From assembly GCA_004151065.3 (NCBI GenBank), contig NWUY0303907317.1:1-11827 (forward strand): a stretch of DNA of 11,827 nucleotides. Reading direction: 5' to 3'. Positions 7,754 to 11,827 of this stretch are shown here, piece by piece. The stretch's first letter is position 1; each line of letters begins with the position of its first letter. The notes below the pieces were generated by a model. It searched no databases. It was not told where the DNA came from and worked only from the letters and a program-made list of their open reading frames with translations. The position numbers and the translations under genes were made by a program. Source of the DNA: Larix sibirica. Lineage: Eukaryota; Streptophyta; Pinopsida; Pinales; Pinaceae.

Positions 7754-8302
7754 CTAAGTTGCACTACCTATTGCTACAATTAGAATATCCCAAGAGTCTG
7801 GTAGAGAACATAACAAGGTAATACGCTTCTCTTGTTCATCTATATTAATATCAACTGAGGTTAGTTGGATTACCAGAGTATTGAATGCATTTAGATACTC
7901 TATCATGAAGTCACCATATTCCATCCTAAGATGATATAGTTTCTTTCGCAAAAACAATCTATTTACCAGGGACTTTGACTGATACAAATTCCCTAACTTT
8001 TCCCACAACTTCTTTGTAGTGCCTTCTCCAGAGACATTCAATAGTACCAAATCTAAGAAACAAAGACAAATCGTACTCCTCACCTTTCTATCCAACTTAT
8101 CCCAATATTCTTTCAACATAACAATAGGTTTTGCACCTAGATCCACGACCACCCAATATTCCTTATCTACTAGAAGATACTCCATCTTCAGCTTACACAA
8201 CTCAAAAAAATTTCCATTAAATTTTTTTATTTCCACTCTAGAATTTCTCACCATTCTTTCAGCAAAAGAATCACCCCTACATAGTTCCCACAGAAACCAC
8301 AT
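7754..8302 (-). CDS. gag: Ty1/copia Gag-like open reading frame, copy C (182 aa, C-terminally truncated)
   Basis: The protein is identical to that of copy B: N-terminal Gag region, UBN2 core, then the early stop after GSAT, without zinc knuckle or pol. Its integrity adds nothing about selection, because B and C separated too recently to have collected changes. Its own LTR and primer site lie directly upstream on the minus strand (8383-8846 and 8369-8380). Family assignment is firm; activity is unlikely. Confidence 0.8.
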   Translation of the reverse strand: MWFLWELCRGDSFAERMVRNSRVEIKKFNGNFFELCKLKMEYLLVDKEYWVVVDLGAKPIVMLKEYWDKLDRKVRSTICLCFLDLVLLNVSGEGTTKKLWEKLGNLYQSKSLVNRLFLRKKLYHLRMEYGDFMIEYLNAFNTLVIQLTSVDINIDEQEKRITLLCSLPDSWDILIVAIGSAT

Positions 8303-8368
8303 TTATTACACACCCAAGAACCAAGATAAACCATCATCAACAAAGGCATCCCCCTAAAGCCAACTACT

Positions 8369-8380
8369 ACTCTAATACCA
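8369..8380 (-). promoter_or_regulatory. Primer binding site, copy C
   Basis: Identical to copy B (TGGTATTAGAGT on the minus strand), two bases from the LTR end at 8383. Confidence 0.75.
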
Positions 8381-8382
8381 AT

Positions 8383-8846
8383 TGGAAGTTCTAAAACTCT
8401 TTAAGTGTAATAATGCATACAATTCTTAATGAACACAGAAAGTAAACAATGGCATTCACACACAGTACACAAATATTTACCCTAGAAACCCCGAAGGGAA
8501 AACTCAAATTAACTTAGATATTCATTGCTCCCTTCATTTATTTTTTTCATTGTATTAATCAACCATTTACAATACAATATATAGGTCTTTACCAACCTCT
8601 GGAACCCTAATTTCCAAATTGGAATCCTATTACAATGGGACAAAAACCATGGATCAAAAATAGGGAAAAACAACCCAAAATTCTTTCCTTGGGGGCTTCA
8701 CCCCTAAACCCCCAAATGGGGGCCCACTAGCCCCCATGGCCCCAAGCTAAGGGGGATCCCCCCGGACCCCCTTCATTCAAGGGACATCCCTCAAACCCCT
8801 GCCAAAAGGTGGGTAGTCATGCAGAGAATATAACACATACCCAACA
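8383..8846 (-). repeat. copia 5' LTR, copy C (464 bp)
   Basis: Same ends and length as LTR B, with the TATA-like box at 8585-8573. It carries the only three substitutions seen between the young duplicates (8587, 8590, 8599), all within 13 bp just upstream of the TATA box in LTR orientation. Copy A agrees with B at these sites, so C holds the derived bases. Confidence 0.8.
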
Positions 8847-11395
8847 AAAATGAGTTTGTTTGATGTTGTCATGCATGATGTACATGGTTAACCTTGGTTT
8901 ACTATGGATGATCATGTTGACTATGGTTAAGCTTGATTAAATTTATGGCACAATATGAAATTCATCTTAGCTGACTTATTTTGATTTGTCAATGGTTATG
9001 TTACATTACAACATTCAACTTTGTTAACTTATGTCGAATTTCTATGTTCCCTAATGGTTATCCTCCATTGTGACATTTTCCAAGGTTTTTGTTGCATTAA
9101 ATAATATTCATTATGGTTAACTATGATGTACATGGTTGACCATGGTTTCCTATGGATGAGAATGTTGACTATGGTTGAAAGTGACATTCAGAGGTTGACT
9201 TCAATATTATGTCACACTATGACAATAATACGTTTATAATATGGTTATGTATGGGTGATGACTTTGAGTCATGTCCAACCATGATTAACCATGGTTGAAC
9301 ATGATTTACTTTATGTCACATTGGGTAATCATCTTAGTTAATTTATGTCAATTGCGATGTTCCTTAATGGTTGTGTTGTGTTGAATCCTTAAGGGGTATG
9401 TTGGATTATGATAATCCTCAATGGTTATGTCACATTGAAACAATCATCTTAGGTTACGTATGTCAAATTGATACATTCCTCAAGGGTTATGTTGCATTCT
9501 GGAATTCTGCAAAGGTTATGTCGCATTGAATTTGTTTTACTATTGTTTCTCATGATATACATAGTTGACCATGATGTACATGGTATAGAGAATGGTATAC
9601 TATGAATGATCATGTGGACTATGGTTGATCATGATTGACTTTATCTCATATTGTGAAATCATCTTGGTTGACTTATGTCAATTGCAATGTTCATCAAGGG
9701 TTATGTCACATTGCAACATTCATCTTGGCTAACTTATGTCATCACATTGAATTTGTTTAACTATGGTTGACTATTATTAATTGTGGTTGAGAATGGTGTA
9801 CATGGTTTACTATCGATGACGTTGTTGACTATGGTTAAAGATGATTCAGTTTATGTCACATTACAATAATCAATTGTGGCATTCATTACAGATAAATTTA
9901 GCTGACTATTGTTCATTATAGATGACTTTAGATGGCATTGCAACATTTTTTTTATGTAGCATTGACTTAGTTTGATTGTTCTTTCCCATGATGTTCATGG
10001 TTGAGCATGGTTTACTATGGATGACCATGTTGACTATAGTTGAGCATAATTAACTTTATGTCACATTCTAAAATTCTTCTTGGTGGACTTATGTTGATTA
10101 CAATGATGTTTGTTAATGGTTATATCACATTGTGACATTCATCTAGTTTACTTATAGTGGATTTCTATGTTCCTTAATGGGTATGTTGCACTATAACATT
10201 CTTCAAGGGTCATGTCACAGTGATTTCTTTTAATTGTGGTTGACTATGGTTTACTATGGTCTTACATGATGTACATGGTTGACCATGGTTTTCTATGGAT
10301 GACAATGTTGGGTATAGTTGAACATAATTCACTTTATGTCACATTGCATTTATCATCTTGACTTACTTATGTTGATTGCAATGTTCCTCAATAGTTATGT
10401 CGCAATGCATCCTAAGGATTATGTTGGATTGTGATGATTCTCAATTTCTATGTCACATTGCAACGTTCGTGTCCCCAATGGTTACGTTCCATTGTTACAT
10501 TCTTCGAAATTTATATCACAATGGCTTTGTTTGACTATTTTTTCCCGTGATGTACTAAGGTTGACTATGGTTGATCATGGTGTACATGGTTAACTTTTGT
10601 TGAACATGATTCATGTTATGTCACATTGCGGTAATCATCTTAGTTGGCTTATGTCGATTGTGATGTTCCTTAATGGTTATGTCACATTGCAACATTAAGG
10701 GTTATGGTATATTTGATGATCTTCAGTGGTTAATTCATATTGCGATATTCATCTTGGGTAACTATGTCAAATATCTACATTCCTTAATGGTTATGTTGCA
10801 TTGCAACATTCATCAAATTTGATGTCGCATTGCATTTGTTTGATTGTTGTTTTCCATGATATAAATGGTTGACCATGATGTAAACTATTGACCACTGTAT
10901 AATATGGATGACCATGTTGAACATAGTTGAGTATGATTGAATTTATGTTGCATTGCAAGATTAATATTAGTTGACTTATGTTGGTTGTGATGTTGGTCAA
11001 TGGTTATGCCAGATTAAGACATTCATATTGGTTGTCTTATGTCAAATTATTATATTCCTGAATGACCGTGATGTTGCATTGTGACCGCATTCTTTAAGGG
11101 CTTTGTCACACTAAATTTGTTTAAATATGGCTGACTATGACTGACTATAGTTGACTATGGTTTACTATGAATGGCATTATTAACTATGGTTGAAGATGAT
11201 TCACTTTATCTCTCATTGCATTAATCATTTTGAATCGCTTATATGTTGATAGTAATGTTTCTCTATGCGGCCTTCATTATAGAATGACTTTATTTGACTA
11301 TTATTCATTATACATGATTTTAATTTACTATTGTTGAATATCTAGATTCCTTTAGTTCACTATTGTTCATTATATATAACTTTAGTTCACTATTT
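8847..11395. repeat. Degenerate satellite array, copy C and its long continuation
   Basis: About 2.5 kb. To 9696 it equals satellite B; beyond that it continues as more diverged satellite. The anchor related to CACATTGAATTTGTTT recurs at 9522, 9743, 9958, 10216, 10517, 10826 and 11107. Spacings are 221, 215, 258, 301, 309 and 281 bp, so the higher-order unit is about 0.2-0.3 kb with many internal indels. The 221-bp unit is short because about 55 bp present in A and B are missing. TTGAC(C/T) occurs about twenty times, mostly on the plus strand. The repeats fade after about 11200 into GTTCATTATA/TTTAGTTCACTATT variants. Open frames here (for example 11000-10791 minus) are satellite noise. Confidence 0.85.
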
Positions 11396-11722
11396 TTTTT
11401 TGTAAATTTGGAAATTGAAAATTAAGCAAAAAAATATGTATAGAGCAAAAGAGTTTCAACATAATTGCGGATTGATTCTAGATGATAGTATTTTCCACCT
11501 CAGTTTGTCCTATCCTAATACTATAGATTGAAAGTCTGAAGGACACAAAACCAAAAAATATTCCTAACAAACCCCCTATAGGCCATGGGTTATAACCGAA
11601 ATTATAAAAAAAAAAGAGAAACTGCTAAGATTAAACACATACCCAGTGACTCGATAAAGGCAGATCCAAATCAAAAAGTGACACGATCTAAGAAAAATAT
11701 GAGCAAAGAAAAATAAATAGAT

Positions 11723-11742
11723 CTAGGGAGAAAAGTCCCTAG
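11723..11742. repeat. Perfect 7-bp hairpin
   Basis: CTAGGGA and TCCCTAG are exact reverse complements around a 6-base loop. It is followed at once by the GTGGAGTCG motif. Confidence 0.6.
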
Positions 11743-11801
11743 TGGAGTCGTCAATTTTGTTTTCCGTACTAGTATGCAAATGCCGACATAAGTTGACCTC
11801 C

Positions 11802-11822
11802 CTAGTTTAATCACTAAACTAG
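11802..11822. repeat. Perfect 8-bp hairpin at the right edge
   Basis: CTAGTTTA and TAAACTAG flank a 5-base loop (ATCAC). It lies five bases from the window edge, so what it belongs to cannot be seen. Confidence 0.6.
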
Positions 11823-11827
11823 AACAA

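Larger units (their letters stand above)
6182..9696. repeat. 3458-bp tandem duplication, second unit, plus 57 bp of shared junction sequence
   Basis: The second unit proper is 6182-9639. Identity to the first unit's offset continues through 9640-9696 because the satellite there matches the crossover stretch. At 9697 the match ends (GGG against TGG after TTCATCAA). Contents repeat the first unit: satellite end, X, gag, LTR, satellite. Three substitutions at 8587, 8590 and 8599 are the only differences seen. Confidence 0.93.
11396..11827. other. Unassigned AT-rich flank beyond the satellite
   Basis: The satellite ends in a T-run near 11393-11401 and non-repetitive AT-rich sequence follows. I see no gene. 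The right end holds two perfect hairpins: CTAGGGA/TCCCTAG (11723-11742, loop 6) and CTAGTTTA/TAAACTAG (11802-11822, loop 5). Between them AGTGGAGTCGTCAATTTTG resembles a motif I recall from non-coding parts of plant LTR elements; that is memory, not a search. ACACATACCCA near 11635-11645 also occurs at the LTR start (1910-1920). This may be the edge of another retroelement, but the evidence is thin. Confidence 0.4.

Noticed and set aside
10791-11000. Minus-strand open frame of 69 codons
   Set aside because: It is made entirely of degenerate satellite words, and other satellite units do not keep the frame.

Overview
This window looks like non-genic, repeat-rich DNA from a large plant nuclear genome. 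It has no cellular gene, tRNA, rRNA or CRISPR array that I can support. The plant assignment rests on a Ty1/copia Gag of the plant type, an LTR followed by a degenerate initiator-Met-tRNA primer binding site, and long AT-rich degenerate satellite DNA. A gymnosperm or similarly repeat-laden genome is plausible, but that is only an impression.

Layout. Positions 1-1924 hold the 5' part of a decayed Ty1/copia retrotransposon on the minus strand. Reading leftward it has the 5' LTR (1924-1452), primer binding site (1449-1438), a frameshifted gag (1362-821), a ruined zinc knuckle (626-585), then the protease and the start of the GAG-pre-integrase region running off the left edge. Positions 1925-3015 are a degenerate satellite built from ATGGTTGAC(C/T)ATG-like words; the LTR end sits directly in it, so the element probably inserted into this satellite. 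Positions 3016-4163 are an unidentified AT-rich segment, here called X. From 4164 the same gag-LTR-satellite order returns (copy B), about 93% identical to the first (copy A) in gag. Segment X (6474-7621) and a third gag-LTR-satellite copy (C, from 7622) follow, this time nearly identical to the previous X and B. After C the satellite continues, more diverged, to about 11395. The last 430 bases are unassigned.

History read from the repeats. There are two layers of duplication. The older one produced A and B (about 6.6% mismatches over 366 bp of gag, counted by eye). The younger one is a 3458-bp tandem duplication (2724-6181 and 6182-9639, with identity continuing to 9696). Its second junction is a chimera: satellite left of about 6182 is B/C type, and right of about 6238 it is A type. 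This is the footprint expected of unequal crossing-over between the two older satellite copies inside a 57-bp identical stretch. Only three substitutions, clustered within 13 bp of one LTR, were found between the two young copies. A false duplication made during assembly is the main alternative.

Nothing here works together as a functional system. Copies B and C keep an open reading frame for most of Gag but lack everything downstream, so at most they could be transcribed fragments. I see no new defence, metabolic or regulatory system. The most informative content is the recombination record, the unidentified X segment, and a satellite dense in W-box-like TTGAC(C/T) words.
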